NCBI GenBank assembly: GCA_031316315.1
Contig: JADBEO010000012.1
Span: 1 to 64,000, forward strand
DNA length: 64,000 nt
Reading direction: 5' to 3'
Source of the DNA: Chelatococcus sambhunathii
GTDB lineage: Bacteria; Pseudomonadota; Alphaproteobacteria; Rhizobiales; Methylopilaceae
Part shown: positions 19,175-27,897 of the stretch, piece by piece
Position numbering within the stretch: position 1 is the first letter of the stretch
Layout: every line of letters begins with the position of its first letter
Position numbers and translations under genes: made by a program
The notes under the pieces: generated by a model
What the model was told of the DNA's origin: nothing
The model's database searches: none
The model's input: the letters and a program-made list of their open reading frames with translations, nothing else

Positions 19175-19906
19175 TCAACTTAAGTTGCGGCCGCGAAATA
19201 AACCGAGGGAGACGAAATACAAGGCGAGCGCGACGAGACCCCAGATCACGAACGCATCAGGTCTGAGGTCGCTCCAGACGGCGAGAGCGGCCAGAACGCT
19301 CCAGGCGAGGAGGGCCGCCAGCGTCAACGGCCGCAGCAGCTTCACCCGCATCGGATGCACGAACACGATGGGCGCGAAGGTCAGCGCGGACAGGGCGACG
19401 ACGAGCGCTAAACCGATCCAGGGCGGCGGCGCCAGAACGAAGAGATAGAAGGCCGCGACGTTCCAGATGCCGGGAAAGCCGCGGAAGAACAGGTCTTCCG
19501 TCTTCATGTCCGTGGTCGCGAAGTAGAGCGCGGCCGTCACGCAGACGAGAAGCGCGGCGGGGACGCCAAAGCCGTGCGGCATCAGCCCCGAGACCGCGAG
19601 CGCATAGGCCGGGACCAGCACGTAGGTCACATAGTCGACCACGAGGTCGAGCACGTCGCCCGACAGTTTCGGCGCGCGGGTGTGGACACGGGCCTTGCGC
19701 GCGAGCGTCCCGTCGACGCCGTCGACGAGCAGCGCGACCGCGAGCCAGAAGAACATCTTGGCGAAGTCGCGCTCCGTCGCCGCGATCAATGCGAGGAAGC
19801 CGAGCGCCGCGCCGGACGCCGTGAACAGATGCACGGCGAGCGCCGCCAGCCGTTGCGGCGGACTCAAGAGGTCAGGCGGGGCTTCGGTCGGGTCGGTCGC
19901 GGCCAT
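19175..19906 (-). CDS. pcs: Phosphatidylcholine synthase Pcs
   Basis: Pcs condenses CDP-diacylglycerol with choline in one step to form phosphatidylcholine, a route typical of Rhizobiales and some other bacteria. The chosen ATG gives a 243-residue polytopic protein, matching known Pcs lengths. The CDP-alcohol phosphotransferase signature DGVDGTLARKARVHTRAPKL (pattern DGxDG-x2-AR) is followed by GDVLDLVVDYVTY. In Pcs enzymes this includes the final metal-binding aspartates and a D-x3-D spacing. FATTDMKTEDLFFRGFPGIWN is also typical of the family. An upstream ATG would add 24 Arg/Pro-rich residues and seems less likely. Confidence 0.93.
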   Translation of the reverse strand: MAATDPTEAPPDLLSPPQRLAALAVHLFTASGAALGFLALIAATERDFAKMFFWLAVALLVDGVDGTLARKARVHTRAPKLSGDVLDLVVDYVTYVLVPAYALAVSGLMPHGFGVPAALLVCVTAALYFATTDMKTEDLFFRGFPGIWNVAAFYLFVLAPPPWIGLALVVALSALTFAPIVFVHPMRVKLLRPLTLAALLAWSVLAALAVWSDLRPDAFVIWGLVALALYFVSLGLFRGRNLS

Positions 19907-20069
19907 CGCGCGACCATGACGGCAAGACGACGGGGCGGGAAGCGGGACCTTCGCCGAGAGCCGCAGCCGTCCCCGCAAAAGCGCGCAGGGGTCATCGGCG
20001 GGTCGCCGGGAGGACGCCGCGCGCGCGACGCCCTATAGTCCGCGCCATGCGCGAACGAGACTTCACAAG

Positions 20070-21242
20070 ATGACCGCCACGACCTGCGAGGTCGCTGTGG
20101 TGGGCGGCGGCCCGGCGGGGCTGCTCGCCGCGCTGCTCGTGGCGCAGGCCGGCGCGGAGACCGTCCTGGTGGCGCCTCCTCCTCGTCCGGACGCGCGTAC
20201 GACCGCCCTACTCGACGGCTCGGTGTCCGTGCTCAGGTCGGCCGGCGTCTGGTCCGATCTGCTGCCGCAGGCGGCGCCGCTCAGGTCGCTCCGGATCGTC
20301 GACGTCAGCCGCCGGCTGTTCCGCGCGCCCGAGGCGCTGTTCCACGCCTCCGAGCTCGGTCTCGACGCCTTCGGCTGGAACGTCGCGAACGCCGCCATCA
20401 CCGCCGCTCTCGGCGAGGCTCTCCGCTCGTTGCCCAACGCGCGCCTCATCGAGGCCGCCGCCGAGACCGCCCGACCGGGCGAAAACGGCGTTGAGATTTC
20501 GGTCGCAGGCCGGACCGTGACGGCGCGCCTCGCGATCGCCGCCGACGGCCGCGAGTCGCTTCTGCGGCAGGCGGCCGGGATCGGCTTCAAGACTCGCCGC
20601 GCGCCGCAGGACGCGCTCGCCTTCTCGGCCGCGCACGGCCTGCCGCACCGCGACGTCTCGACGGAGCTCCATTCCGAGGAAGGCCCCTTCACCATGGTGC
20701 CCATGCCGGGGCTGCGCTCCAGCTTCGTCTGGGGCGTGACGCCGGAGCATGCCGACCGGCTGATGGCGCTTTCGCCCGACGCGCTCTCGCAGGCGGCGAC
20801 CGCCGCGAGCGGACGGCTGCTCGGCGGTCTCTCGATCGACGGGCGCGTCGGCCGTTTCCCGATCGTCATCGGCGCGGCGAAGCGTTTTTCGGCGAACCGC
20901 GTCATGCTCGTCGGCGAGGCCGGCCATGTGCTGCCGCCGATCGGCGCGCAAGGGCTGAACCTCGGCGTCCGCGACGCCGCAGCCGTCGCGCGCATCGCGC
21001 GGGCGGAGCGCGCGGCCGGGCGGGACGTCGGCGGAGACGCGGCGCTCACCGCCTACGCCCGCGCGCGCGCCGCCGACGCCTGGACTCGGACCGCCGCGAC
21101 GGACCTGCTGAACCGGTCGCTTCTCACCGATTTCCTGCCGGTCCAGGCCGCGCGCGGGCTCGCCCTCGCCGCGATCTCGCGCATCCGCCCGCTGCGCCGC
21201 TTCGTCATGCGCGAGGGGCTGATCGGCGGGCCGGCGCTGTAG
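20070..21242 (+). CDS. UbiH/COQ6 family FAD-dependent hydroxylase
   Basis: This 390-residue flavoprotein belongs to the UbiH/UbiF/VisC/COQ6 monooxygenase family, which hydroxylates the aromatic ring of ubiquinone precursors. It has the N-terminal dinucleotide-binding motif VAVVGGGPAGLLAALLVAQAG, the mid-region ARLAIAADGRESLLRQAAGI, and the second FAD motif VMLVGEAGHVLPPIGAQGLNLGVRDA. Classical members read GDAAH at the last motif, so GEAGH is a mild variant. Which ring position it modifies cannot be told from sequence. The small sdhE gene follows 39 bp downstream with its own ribosome site. Confidence 0.9.
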   Translation: MTATTCEVAVVGGGPAGLLAALLVAQAGAETVLVAPPPRPDARTTALLDGSVSVLRSAGVWSDLLPQAAPLRSLRIVDVSRRLFRAPEALFHASELGLDAFGWNVANAAITAALGEALRSLPNARLIEAAAETARPGENGVEISVAGRTVTARLAIAADGRESLLRQAAGIGFKTRRAPQDALAFSAAHGLPHRDVSTELHSEEGPFTMVPMPGLRSSFVWGVTPEHADRLMALSPDALSQAATAASGRLLGGLSIDGRVGRFPIVIGAAKRFSANRVMLVGEAGHVLPPIGAQGLNLGVRDAAAVARIARAERAAGRDVGGDAALTAYARARAADAWTRTAATDLLNRSLLTDFLPVQAARGLALAAISRIRPLRRFVMREGLIGGPAL

Positions 21243-21281
21243 GCCTGACAGGCGCGCCACCGGTAGTTAGAGGAGTTCGTC

Positions 21282-21584
21282 ATGACCGGCACCACACGAA
21301 CCGGCGAAGGGCTCGATCCCGCACGGCGCCGCGCGCTCTACCGCTCCTGGCGGCGCGGCACGCGCGAGATGGACCTGCTGATGGGCCGCTTCGCCGACGC
21401 GGAGATCGATCGCTTCGACGAAGAGGAATTCGCCGCGTTCGAGGCGCTGATCGAGGTTCCTGACCGCGACCTGTTCGCCTGGATCGCGGGCAAAGCCGAG
21501 ACGCCGGCGAACTACGACACCGAGGTGTTCAGGCGGTTGAAGGCGTTCCACGAGGCGTTTCCGACCACCGAACACATCGGGTAG
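21282..21584 (+). CDS. sdhE: SdhE/Sdh5 family flavinylation factor
   Basis: SdhE is a small assembly factor that promotes covalent attachment of FAD to the flavoprotein subunit of succinate dehydrogenase. The 100-residue product fits the family. The conserved RGxxE motif appears as RRGTREMD (residues 24-31), followed by LLMGRFAD and FDEEEFAAFEALIEVPDRDLFAWIAG. A strong ribosome-binding site (GAGGAG) lies about 8 bases upstream of the ATG. In many Rhizobiales sdhE precedes mfd, and the same order is seen here, although a block of palindromic repeats separates the two genes. Confidence 0.92.
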   Translation: MTGTTRTGEGLDPARRRALYRSWRRGTREMDLLMGRFADAEIDRFDEEEFAAFEALIEVPDRDLFAWIAGKAETPANYDTEVFRRLKAFHEAFPTTEHIG

Positions 21585-21602
21585 GAATTGGACAGACGCA
21601 CT

Positions 21603-21714
21603 GCGCGCTTCGAGACGGCCCTGACGGGCTTCTTAGCATGAGGAGCGTGGAGATCGCCAAACTCAACAATCCTCATGCTGAGGAGCCTCGCGTCAGCGAG
21701 GCGTCTCGAAGCAC
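21603..21714. repeat. Long imperfect inverted repeat (about 45-base arms)
   Basis: The left arm begins GCGCTTCGAGACGGCCCTGA and runs to ATGAGGAG (21603-21644). The right arm (about 21670-21714) is its near reverse complement, with ATCCTCATGCTGAGGAGCC near its start and GTCTCGAAGCACGC at its end. The central spacer is about 26 bases. The element could fold into one long hairpin. It resembles mobile palindromic units found between genes in Rhizobiales. No transposase or target duplication was recognised. Confidence 0.75.
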
Positions 21715-21730
21715 GCGGTTCGTCTCCGTC

Positions 21731-21850
21731 CTTGTCCCGGCCTCGAGCCGGGACCCAGAACCTCGACCCCTGTCGGAACAAGCGCCACGTCCCCCGCATT
21801 CCTTTCCGAAGCGCGGGCGGCTATGGGTCCCGGCTCAAGGCCGGGACAGG
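21731..21850. repeat. Second inverted repeat pair (27-base arms)
   Basis: CTTGTCCCGGCCTCGAGCCG and the next bases (21731-21757) match the reverse complement of the stretch at 21824-21850 with two or three mismatches. Each arm is itself a partial palindrome (CCCGGC...GCCGGG). The 66-base spacer has no recognised content. With the preceding element, it fills the gap between sdhE and mfd, so any mfd promoter must lie in or between repeats. Confidence 0.75.
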
Positions 21851-21878
21851 ACGCCGGCGCTATCCTTTCTCTGAAGAC

Positions 21879-24800
21879 ATGACGCTGAACCTCAAATCCC
21901 TGCTCGACCGCGCGCCCGTCACCGTTTCGAGCGTCCCGGACGGCTTCGACGCCCTCGTCGTCGCCGATCTGGCGCGCGCGCTCGTCGGCAAGGCGTACGA
22001 TTCCGCCGGCGTCGTCCATGTCTCGCGCGACAGCGCGCGGATGGCGGCGATGGAGCGCGCGCTCGCCTTCATGGCGCCGGACGTCGAGGTCCTGACCTTT
22101 CCCAACTGGGACTGCCAGCCCTACGACCGCGTGTCGCCCAACGCCGCGGTCGTCGCGGCGCGCACCACCGCCCTCGCCCGCATCTCCGCCTCGCGCGGCG
22201 GGGAAAAACCGCGCGTGGTGCTGACCACCGTCAACGCCGCGCTCCAGCGGATTGCGGCCCCTGAGACAGTCGCGCGCCAGAGCTTTTCGGCGGCGCCTGG
22301 CAACGTCGTCGACATCAAGGCGCTCGCCGAGTGGCTCGAGATCAACGGCTTCATGCGGGCCTCGACCGTCCGCGACTACGGCGAATACGCCATCCGCGGC
22401 GGCATCGTGGATCTGTTTCCGGCCGGCCACGCCGAGCCGATCCGCCTCGATTTCTTCGGCGACCAGCTCGAGACCATCCGCCCCTTCGATCCCGAGACGC
22501 AGCGCTCGACCGGCCAGCTCCGGGCGCTCGACCTCGTGCCGATGTCCGAGGTGCAACTCACCTCCGAGACCATCCGCCGGTTCCGCCAGTCCTACGCCGC
22601 AACCTTCGGCGCGCCCGGCCGCGACGACCAGCTCTACGCCGCGATCAGCGAGGGCCGACGCTATCCCGGCATGGAGCACTGGCTGCCGCTGTTCCACGAA
22701 CGCCTCGCCACGCTGTTCGACCACCTGCCGGAGGCTCGCTTCGTGCTCGATCCGCTGGTCGAGGACGCGGCCGGCGAGCGGCTCGCCCACATCGCAGACT
22801 ATCACGACGCCCGCGTGGAAGCTCTGAAGCACGACAAGTCCGGCGGGGCCTATAAGCCGCTGCCGGCCGACGCGCTTTATCTCGCGCCGAAGGAATGGAA
22901 CGAGCGGCTGGAGGCGGCGGCGCCGATCCGCCTGACGCCTTTCGCGCTGCCATCCGGCCAGGGCGGGAAGACACTCGACGCCGGCGCCCGGACGGGGCGC
23001 AGCTTCGCGGCGGAGCGCGCGGACGAGAACGCCAACGTCTTCGACGCCGTCGTCGGACATATTCGCGCGCTGCGCGAGGACGGCCGGCGCGTGATCGTCG
23101 CCGCCTGGAGCGAGGGCGCCCGCGAACGCCTCGGCACGGTGCTCGGCGATCACGGACTCGCCGCGACACGGCCGGTGAAGAGCTGGCGCGACGCGATGGC
23201 GCTGCCGCCGGACGCGGTCGCGCTTGCGGTGCTCGGCCTCGAACAGGGGTTCGAGACCGACGACGTCGCAATTGTCGCCGAACAGGACATCCTGGGCGAC
23301 CGCCTTGCCCGCGGTCCGAAGAAGAAGCGGCGCGCGCAGGACTACCTGACCGAGGCCGCCGGCCTCGCCGCTGGCGATCTCGTCGTCCATGTCGACCACG
23401 GCATCGGCCGCTTCGTTGGCCTCAAGACCATCGAGGCGGCCGGCGCGCCGCATGACTGCGTCGAGCTGCATTACGCCAACAACGACAAGCTGTTCCTGCC
23501 CGTCGAGAACATCGAACTGCTGTCGCGCTACGGCTCGGAGGACACCGAGGCGCAGCTCGACAAGCTCGGCGGAGTCGGCTGGCAGGGCCGCAAGGCCAAG
23601 CTCAAGAACCGCATCCGCGAGATGGCGGGCGAGCTGATTAAGATCGCCGCCGCCCGCATGACCAAGGAGGCGCCGCGCAGCGTGCCGCCGGAAGGGCTCT
23701 ACGACGAGTTCGCGGCGCGCTTCCCCTATGACGAGACCGAAGACCAGCAGGCCGCGATCGACGCCGTGCTGGACGATCTCGCCGCCGGCCGCCCGATGGA
23801 CCGGCTGATCTGCGGCGACGTCGGCTTCGGCAAGACGGAGGTCGCGCTGCGCGCAGCCTTCGTCACCGCGATGAGCGGGCGGCAGGTGGCGGTCGTCGTG
23901 CCGACCACGCTGCTGTCGCGCCAGCACTTCAAGACCTTCGCCGACCGCTTCCGCGGCCTGCCGCTGAAGGTCGCGCACGCCTCGCGCTTCGTCGCCGCCA
24001 AGGAGATCAACGAGACCAAGAAGGGCCTCGCCTCCGGCGACGTCGACATCGTCGTCGGCACCCACGCTTTGCTGGGCAAGTCGGTCGAGTTCAGGGATCT
24101 CGGCCTCGTCATCGTCGACGAGGAGCAGCACTTCGGCGTCGGCCACAAGGAGCGGCTGAAGCAGCTTCGCGCCGAGGTCCACGTGCTGACGCTGTCGGCG
24201 ACGCCGATCCCGCGCACGCTCCAGCTCGCCATGACGGGCGTGCGCGAGCTCTCGATGATCGCGACGCCGCCGGTGGATCGCCTCGCCGTCCGTTCGTTCG
24301 TCGCGCCGTTCGACCCGCTGATCGTGCGCGAGGCCCTGCTGCGCGAGCGCTACCGCTCCGGCCAGTCCTTCTTCGTCTGCCCGCGCATCGAGGACATCGC
24401 CGAGGCGCGCGCCTTCCTCGCCTCCGAGGTGCCCGAGGTGAAGGTCGCCGTGGCGCACGGCCAGATGGGCGCGACCGAGCTCGAGAAGGTCATGACCGAC
24501 TTCTACGAGGGCCGCTTCGACGTGCTGCTCTCGACGGCGATCGTGGAATCCGGCCTCGACATCCCGAACGCCAACACGCTCGTCGTCTACCGCGCCGACA
24601 TGTTCGGCCTCGCCGCGCTCTACCAGCTGCGCGGACGCGTCGGCCGGTCCAAAACGCGCGCCTACGCGCTGTTCACCGTGCCGGCGAACAAGACGCTCAC
24701 CGTCAACGCGGAACGCCGCTTGAAGGTGCTGCAGTCGCTGGAGGGTCTCGGCGCCGGCTTCCAGCTGGCGAGCCACGACCTCGACATCCGCGGCGCCGGC

Positions 24801-25391
24801 AACCTGCTGGGCGAAGAACAGTCCGGCCATATCCGCGAGGTCGGCTACGAGCTCTACCAGCAGATGCTGGCCGACGCCGTCGAGGCGCTGAAGGAGGGCG
24901 GCGCCGAGGTCGCGGACGACCGCTGGTCGCCGCAGATCACGCTCGGCGCGCCGGTGATGATCCCGGAAGAGTACGTCGCCGACCTTGCCGTGCGCCTGTC
25001 GCTCTACCGCCGCCTCGCCGAGATCGACAAGGACGAGAGCCTCGACGCCTTCGCCGCCGAACTCGCCGACCGCTTCGGCCCTCCGCCGACCGAGGTCAAG
25101 CAATTGCTCGAGATCGCCGCCATCAAGGCGCTGTGCCGCCGCGCCAACGTCGAGAAGATCGACGCCGGTCCGAAGGGCGTCGTGCTGTCGTTCCGCGACA
25201 ACTCTTTCGCGAACCCCGACGGTCTCGTCATGCACCTCGCGCGCGAGGAGGGGCCGAACGCGAAGGTGCGGCCGGACATGAAGGTCGTCTTCAAGCGCGA
25301 ATGGGCGACGACGAACGCCCGCCTCAAGGGCGCCGCCAAGCTGCTTCGCGAGCTCGTCCGCATCGCCGAGGCGCCTAAAAAGGCGGCGTGA
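21879..25391 (+). CDS. mfd: Transcription-repair coupling factor Mfd
   Basis: Mfd removes RNA polymerase stalled at DNA lesions and recruits the UvrABC nucleotide-excision repair system. The 1170-residue length is standard. The N-terminal UvrB-like region includes FPNWDCQPYDRVSPN. The RNA polymerase interaction region begins with GDLVVHVDHGIGRFVGL (around residue 500). The RecG-like translocase has Walker A ICGDVGFGKTEVALRA (about residue 645), the Walker B box IVDEEQHFGVGHKERLK (about residue 746) and TLSATPIPRTL. YQLRGRVGRSKTRAYA follows, then the C-terminal TRCF domain. An upstream in-frame ATG would translate through the repeat block into an unlikely 68-residue extension. The ATG before TLNLKSLLD is therefore used. 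Confidence 0.97.
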   Translation: MTLNLKSLLDRAPVTVSSVPDGFDALVVADLARALVGKAYDSAGVVHVSRDSARMAAMERALAFMAPDVEVLTFPNWDCQPYDRVSPNAAVVAARTTALARISASRGGEKPRVVLTTVNAALQRIAAPETVARQSFSAAPGNVVDIKALAEWLEINGFMRASTVRDYGEYAIRGGIVDLFPAGHAEPIRLDFFGDQLETIRPFDPETQRSTGQLRALDLVPMSEVQLTSETIRRFRQSYAATFGAPGRDDQLYAAISEGRRYPGMEHWLPLFHERLATLFDHLPEARFVLDPLVEDAAGERLAHIADYHDARVEALKHDKSGGAYKPLPADALYLAPKEWNERLEAAAPIRLTPFALPSGQGGKTLDAGARTGRSFAAERADENANVFDAVVGHIRALREDGRRVIVAAWSEGARERLGTVLGDHGLAATRPVKSWRDAMALPPDAVALAVLGLEQGFETDDVAIVAEQDILGDRLARGPKKKRRAQDYLTEAAGLAAGDLVVHVDHGIGRFVGLKTIEAAGAPHDCVELHYANNDKLFLPVENIELLSRYGSEDTEAQLDKLGGVGWQGRKAKLKNRIREMAGELIKIAAARMTKEAPRSVPPEGLYDEFAARFPYDETEDQQAAIDAVLDDLAAGRPMDRLICGDVGFGKTEVALRAAFVTAMSGRQVAVVVPTTLLSRQHFKTFADRFRGLPLKVAHASRFVAAKEINETKKGLASGDVDIVVGTHALLGKSVEFRDLGLVIVDEEQHFGVGHKERLKQLRAEVHVLTLSATPIPRTLQLAMTGVRELSMIATPPVDRLAVRSFVAPFDPLIVREALLRERYRSGQSFFVCPRIEDIAEARAFLASEVPEVKVAVAHGQMGATELEKVMTDFYEGRFDVLLSTAIVESGLDIPNANTLVVYRADMFGLAALYQLRGRVGRSKTRAYALFTVPANKTLTVNAERRLKVLQSLEGLGAGFQLASHDLDIRGAGNLLGEEQSGHIREVGYELYQQMLADAVEALKEGGAEVADDRWSPQITLGAPVMIPEEYVADLAVRLSLYRRLAEIDKDESLDAFAAELADRFGPPPTEVKQLLEIAAIKALCRRANVEKIDAGPKGVVLSFRDNSFANPDGLVMHLAREEGPNAKVRPDMKVVFKREWATTNARLKGAAKLLRELVRIAEAPKKAA

Positions 25392-25569
25392 CGCGAGCGT
25401 CGGCAGGCTCTGTCGCCCCGCCTTCGCGCCTGCGACCGCCGCCCGGCGGACAGCCCTTTCTCAGGGGCGGCGCAGGGATTCGCCGCCGGGGCCCCATGCG
25501 CCGAAAAACGATCGCATCGTTCTAAAAACTGGATCGGACCCAAATTCTGGGCGAGAGCGGCGGATCTGC

Positions 25570-25614
25570 GGCCATAATATGGCCTTGGTACGCCAGAATT
25601 GCGCCGCCTAGCAT
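25570..25614 (+). promoter_or_regulatory. Palindrome abutting a putative promoter of the secreted hydrolase
   Basis: GGCCATAATATGGCC (25570-25584) is a perfect palindrome with a single central base. It directly touches TTGGTA (25585-25590), a possible -35 box, which is followed after 18 bases by TAGCAT (25609-25614), a possible -10 box. Two further dyads flank it: AATTCTGG (25543) with CCAGAATT (25593), and CTCTGCAG (25618) with the palindrome CTCTGCAGAG (25634). The 260-bp gap otherwise holds GGCGGCG...CGCCGCC (25466-25487), a possible mfd terminator without a T tract. Confidence 0.45.
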
Positions 25615-25651
25615 CCGCTCTGCAGCTACCCCCCTCTGCAGAGACATTCCG

Positions 25652-27787
25652 ATGAAAAAGATGCTCCAATCGCTCGCGGCGGCGCTTGCGCTCGCCGTGG
25701 GCTTGTCTTCGTCCGCGTCCGCGCTCAACGGGCCGAACAAAGTCGTCACCGGATCCTACAAGTTCGAGGCCCGATCCGAGCCGCTGGTTGCGACCGACCG
25801 CATGGTCGACCTCTGGGCCGAGGTCTACCGCCCGGCCACCGTGGCGAAGAAGTCGCCGCTGTTGATCTTCCTGCATGGAAATCACGGCACCTGCGGCTAC
25901 TACGACACCGCCGCAGGCGTGCGGATCGACAACCGCGCCGACTACACGACGACCGGCGCCTGCCCGGAAGGCTACGTCGTCACGCCGAACCATCTCGGCT
26001 ACGCCTATCTCGCCGAGGAACTCGCCTCCTGGGGCTATGTCGTCGTCTCGATCAACGCCAATCGGGGCATCACCGCCGGCGCCGGCATCCCGGACGTCGA
26101 TCGCGGCCTCAACCTGATGCGCGGCCGGCTCATCCTCCGCCACCTCGCGCTGCTCTCCGACTGGAACCGCGGAAAGGGCGACATCCCCCCGCCCGAGTCG
26201 CTCGGCTTCGACCCGAAGGGCAAGCTGGACTTCTCGCAGGTCGGCATGATGGGCCACAGCCGCGGCGGCGAGGGCGTGCGGGCCGCGCTGCAGCAGTATC
26301 GTGACGAAGGCAGCCCCTTCGCTCCGCTGATCGAGCCGATGACCATCCGGTCGCTGTTCGAGATCGGACCGGTCGACGGTCAGACCGGGCGCGTGCTCGA
26401 CGCCGACGGCGTCAACAGCATGATCCTGCTGCCCGGCTGCGACGGCGACGTCTACAACCTGCAGGGCATGAAGGTGTTCGACCGCGTCTTCTCGCGCATC
26501 ACGCCGAAGGACAAGGTCGAGGCGTTCCACGGCACGTTCCACGTCTGGGGCGCCAACCACAACGCCTACAACACGGAATGGCTCGCCTCCGACTCGGACG
26601 GCTGCCGCGGCTCCAACCAAATCTTCCCTGCGAACGGCCGCTCGCTGCCCCAGCAGGAGACCGCGTTCAAGACGCTGGTGCCGTTCTTCCGCGCGACCGT
26701 CGGAACGAAGCCGGTGACGAACCTCGCCGCGCGCTTCGATCCGGCCGTCGACCTGCCCCAGTCGCTCGTGCAGATCACCCGCTATGAGCGCGGCTACCTG
26801 CCGGGCCCGATCGGCAAGCAGGTGAAACTGCTCGAGAGCTTCACGAGCGAGGGCGAAGGAAGCGACGACGGCGTGGCGTTCACCACGGTCGGAGTGGACG
26901 TCGTCAAGCAGCCAGCCTCGTACGAGCACGACCCGTCCGTGCGCGTCGCGACGGTCAGCTGGGCGCCGGGCGAGGCGGACACGCGCTACTTCCAGCTCAA
27001 CTTCGGCGCGGGCGGCGAGGACCTCTCCAAGTTCAAGACGCTCGCCTTCCGCACTGCGCTGCGCTGTTACGCCAAGATCTGCGAGAAGCTGCCTTCGAAG
27101 AACGGCGAGATGAAGTACACGGTCGCCCTCGTCGGCAAGAAGGGCAAGCTGTCGGAGGAGGTGCCGACGACGTCGATCCTGCGCATCAGCCGGCCGGCCG
27201 GACCGAACTTCGGCGCCTTCGTCGACACTCCCGACGACTACCTGCATTCGACGCTCTACACGGCCGAGATTCCGCTCGAGGCCTTCAGCGGCGTCGATCT
27301 CGCCGAGGTGAAGGGCGTGCGCTTCACCCTCGAGAACAGGTCGCGGGGCGTCGTGGACATCGGCGCGGTGACGGCCTCGACGGTCGCGGCGGGCTCCGGC
27401 GGCGAAGCCAAGGCCCTCGTGGCCGCGGCTTCGGACGCCGTCTCCGCCGCGGCTCCGGCGAAGGCGGCGCCGTCCGCGCAGGCCGACGGCAACAGCATCC
27501 GCGTCGTCCGGACGAACGCCTCGGCCGCCAAGGCCGACGCGCGCGCCGGCGCCCCGGCGGTCGAGATCGTGCTGTCGTCCAAGCGGAGCTTCCCGGTCAC
27601 GGGCGCCTTTCCGAAGCTGAAGGTCGGCTCGACCATCGTGGAGGGCGGCGACGTGTCGGCGGACGGAAAGTCGATGACGATCTCGGTTCCGACGGCGCAA
27701 TACGACGCGCTCGAAAAGGGCGGTCAGGTCACGCTGTTCGTGCAGACGAGCTCCGCGCCCTGGTCGTTCGGCGCGCTGCCGAACTGA
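25652..27787 (+). CDS. Secreted alpha/beta-hydrolase-fold protein with C-terminal extension
   Basis: The 711-residue product begins with a Sec signal peptide (MKKMLQSLAAALALAVGLSS, cleavage near SASA). The next 350 or so residues form an alpha/beta hydrolase domain. The oxyanion region is LLIFLHGNHGTCGYYD (HGNHG, residues 75-79) and the nucleophile elbow is MGHSRGGEG (Ser203). An acidic segment LLPGCDGDVYN (Asp264/266) and HVWGANHNAYN (His303) complete a plausible triad. The rest is beta-rich (residues 370-580), followed by an Ala/Gly/Lys linker and a final domain of about 60 residues. The substrate is unknown; the domain resembles PET-hydrolase or dienelactone-hydrolase-like secreted enzymes only in fold motifs. 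Confidence 0.75.
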   Translation: MKKMLQSLAAALALAVGLSSSASALNGPNKVVTGSYKFEARSEPLVATDRMVDLWAEVYRPATVAKKSPLLIFLHGNHGTCGYYDTAAGVRIDNRADYTTTGACPEGYVVTPNHLGYAYLAEELASWGYVVVSINANRGITAGAGIPDVDRGLNLMRGRLILRHLALLSDWNRGKGDIPPPESLGFDPKGKLDFSQVGMMGHSRGGEGVRAALQQYRDEGSPFAPLIEPMTIRSLFEIGPVDGQTGRVLDADGVNSMILLPGCDGDVYNLQGMKVFDRVFSRITPKDKVEAFHGTFHVWGANHNAYNTEWLASDSDGCRGSNQIFPANGRSLPQQETAFKTLVPFFRATVGTKPVTNLAARFDPAVDLPQSLVQITRYERGYLPGPIGKQVKLLESFTSEGEGSDDGVAFTTVGVDVVKQPASYEHDPSVRVATVSWAPGEADTRYFQLNFGAGGEDLSKFKTLAFRTALRCYAKICEKLPSKNGEMKYTVALVGKKGKLSEEVPTTSILRISRPAGPNFGAFVDTPDDYLHSTLYTAEIPLEAFSGVDLAEVKGVRFTLENRSRGVVDIGAVTASTVAAGSGGEAKALVAAASDAVSAAAPAKAAPSAQADGNSIRVVRTNASAAKADARAGAPAVEIVLSSKRSFPVTGAFPKLKVGSTIVEGGDVSADGKSMTISVPTAQYDALEKGGQVTLFVQTSSAPWSFGALPN

Positions 27788-27897
27788 TCGCGACAACCAG
27801 CGGCCCGGGGCGATCCAGCCTCGGGCCGCTCCGGAAAACGCGGCGCGGCGGCGCCCTCCCCTTGCGCCGCGCCGCGCCTCCGGCCTCAATCGAGCCG

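Noticed and set aside
19176-19187. Perfect palindrome CAACTTAAGTTG
   Set aside because: It overlaps the last codons and stop of pcs and is explained by coding sequence; nothing nearby suggests an operator.
21693-25235. Very long minus-strand open frame opposite mfd
   Set aside because: It is a shadow of high third-position GC in mfd; the translation is His/Arg/Asp-rich low-complexity sequence without any domain.
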